A DNA stretch of 64,000 nucleotides from Phymatolithon calcareum (taxonomy: Eukaryota > Rhodophyta > Florideophyceae > Hapalidiales), in NCBI GenBank assembly GCA_977006965.1, contig OZ345361.1:2542001-2606000 (forward strand). The letters are read 5' to 3'. This document shows, piece after piece, positions 63,295-64,000 of this stretch; within the stretch, counting starts at the first letter, position 1, and every line of letters starts with the position of its first letter. The notes below the pieces were generated by a model. It saw only the letters and a program-made list of their open reading frames with translations, did no database searches and was not told the origin of the DNA. Made by a program: the position numbers and the translations under genes.

Positions 63295-64000
63295 GGGCTA
63301 TTTGACCTGACAATTAAGGTGAATAGTATACGACATATATCTCCAAGAAAGCCTTTCACAAATAACAGTTTAATTTCTCGGTGCACACCCAATTTCGTCA
63401 GCCACAAACGATGAAGATTATGTTATACCAAAGGAATATTTAAGGACCTTCGGCACCTACTGGAACAGCATTTTCGCCTTCTCGCTTCAGAGCAGGTCAC
63501 TCACCTAGTCTGTTCTCTCGTTCTGGATAGGTATGGGACTGGCGGCACGTCGTTAACTTCTGGGAGCCAGAAACGTCATCGGCTAGACAATGGTCTGCTC
63601 GAAGGTGGAACTCGGGAAGCTAGTCTGCAAACGCAAAGACTTTACGAAATCTTTTGTATTCGCCGTGTCTCATTCTGTTATCTGATTTCCCGTATTCCAC
63701 ACACACACACACACCTATGCCCATTGTCGAACAAAACCGGCTCACGTCCAGAAGATCTGGTGAGGTGAATCCTGTCTCGTACCTACAGAAATAGCTTTTC
63801 CTTTCTCTTCGCCTCTGCGCGATCACTGTGCAAGTGACAACCAAGTAAGCTATTCCGACTGTACATGATCCTTGCTCCTCAGCGCTTCAGGTGTGCTATA
63901 CTACAGTACACCTCTTTGCGTCAGTACAGACGATACATAATAATATTACAATCTCGAGCTCCTTGAACATTATAATAACGTTCAAGGAGCTCGAGACACG
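63295..64000. other. Intergenic region to window end
   Basis: No gene is seen. It has a short CA run near 63700-63713, TACAGTA-type motifs near 63858 and 63902, and a perfect 17-bp hairpin at the right edge. Confidence 0.6.
63952..63996. repeat. Perfect 17-bp inverted repeat
   Basis: TCTCGAGCTCCTTGAAC at 63952-63968 pairs perfectly with 63980-63996 around an 11-base AT-rich loop. Confidence 0.9.

Noticed and set aside
1-64000. tRNA and rRNA genes
   Set aside because: No cloverleaf with a proper T-arm and no rRNA-like stretch was found by eye; GGTTCGA at 20493 is part of the pogo terminal repeat.

Overview
The window looks like nuclear DNA of a red alga, most likely a florideophyte with a repeat-rich genome. 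The strongest reason is the gene at 62.75-63.29 kb. It encodes an NblA/Ycf18-like phycobilisome-degradation protein and has a spliceosomal intron, so it is a nuclear gene in a lineage with phycobilisomes. Other support: mostly intronless genes, two convincing short GT-AG introns, several probable plastid-targeting N-termini, and eukaryotic cell-cycle genes (DP transcription factor, CDC20). The species cannot be named from the sequence alone.

Layout. 0-0.5 kb: N-terminus of a Pro/Ser/Thr-rich protein running off the left edge on the minus strand, with two E2F-type sites upstream. 2.8-4.0 kb: a secreted repeat protein. 5-25 kb: a graveyard of mobile elements and broken genes. It holds MITE-like DNA, pieces of an alpha/beta hydrolase and a DnaJ protein, a broken divergent histone H3, LTR pieces, a SINE-like element, a decayed LINE, a hAT transposon with both ends, a pogo-like element with perfect terminal repeats, and fragments of a second LINE family. 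26.4-31.4 kb: gene island (protein kinase, PIG3-like quinone reductase, rhomboid protease, METTL5-like rRNA methyltransferase). 32-35 kb: nested elements (SINE with target-site duplication, second hAT copy split by a solo LTR) and a run of back-to-back inverted repeats. 36.4-48.5 kb: gene island (MgtC-like membrane protein, carnosine N-methyltransferase family protein, DP, a metallophosphoesterase, two small unrecognised or plastid-type genes, and a frameshifted CDC20 copy). 49-55 kb: element debris, a dead Ty1/copia pol, and two more divergent histone H3 remnants. 55.6-63.3 kb: intact CDC20, a second metallophosphoesterase, a large plastid-type coiled-coil/TPR protein, and the NblA-like gene.

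How the genes relate. DP, CDC20 and the E2F-site-bearing left-edge gene point to cell-cycle control. The NblA-like protein, the coiled-coil/TPR protein, the MgtC-like protein and the 44.4 kb protein look plastid-directed. CDC20 lies in a direct duplication of about 2.4 kb whose copies are about 8.66 kb apart. The left copy has a 2-base deletion that removes the C-box and KEN-box part from the WD40 frame.

Most notable: the nuclear NblA-like gene with an in-frame intron; three broken full-length or partial H3-fold histones; a cluster of about eight adjacent hairpins, two of which can be shown to be inverted duplications by comparison with the other hAT copy; a SINE and LINE that appear to share a 3' tail; and a Tudor-like segment embedded in frame inside a LINE RNase H domain. 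All family names come from reading motifs; no search was run.
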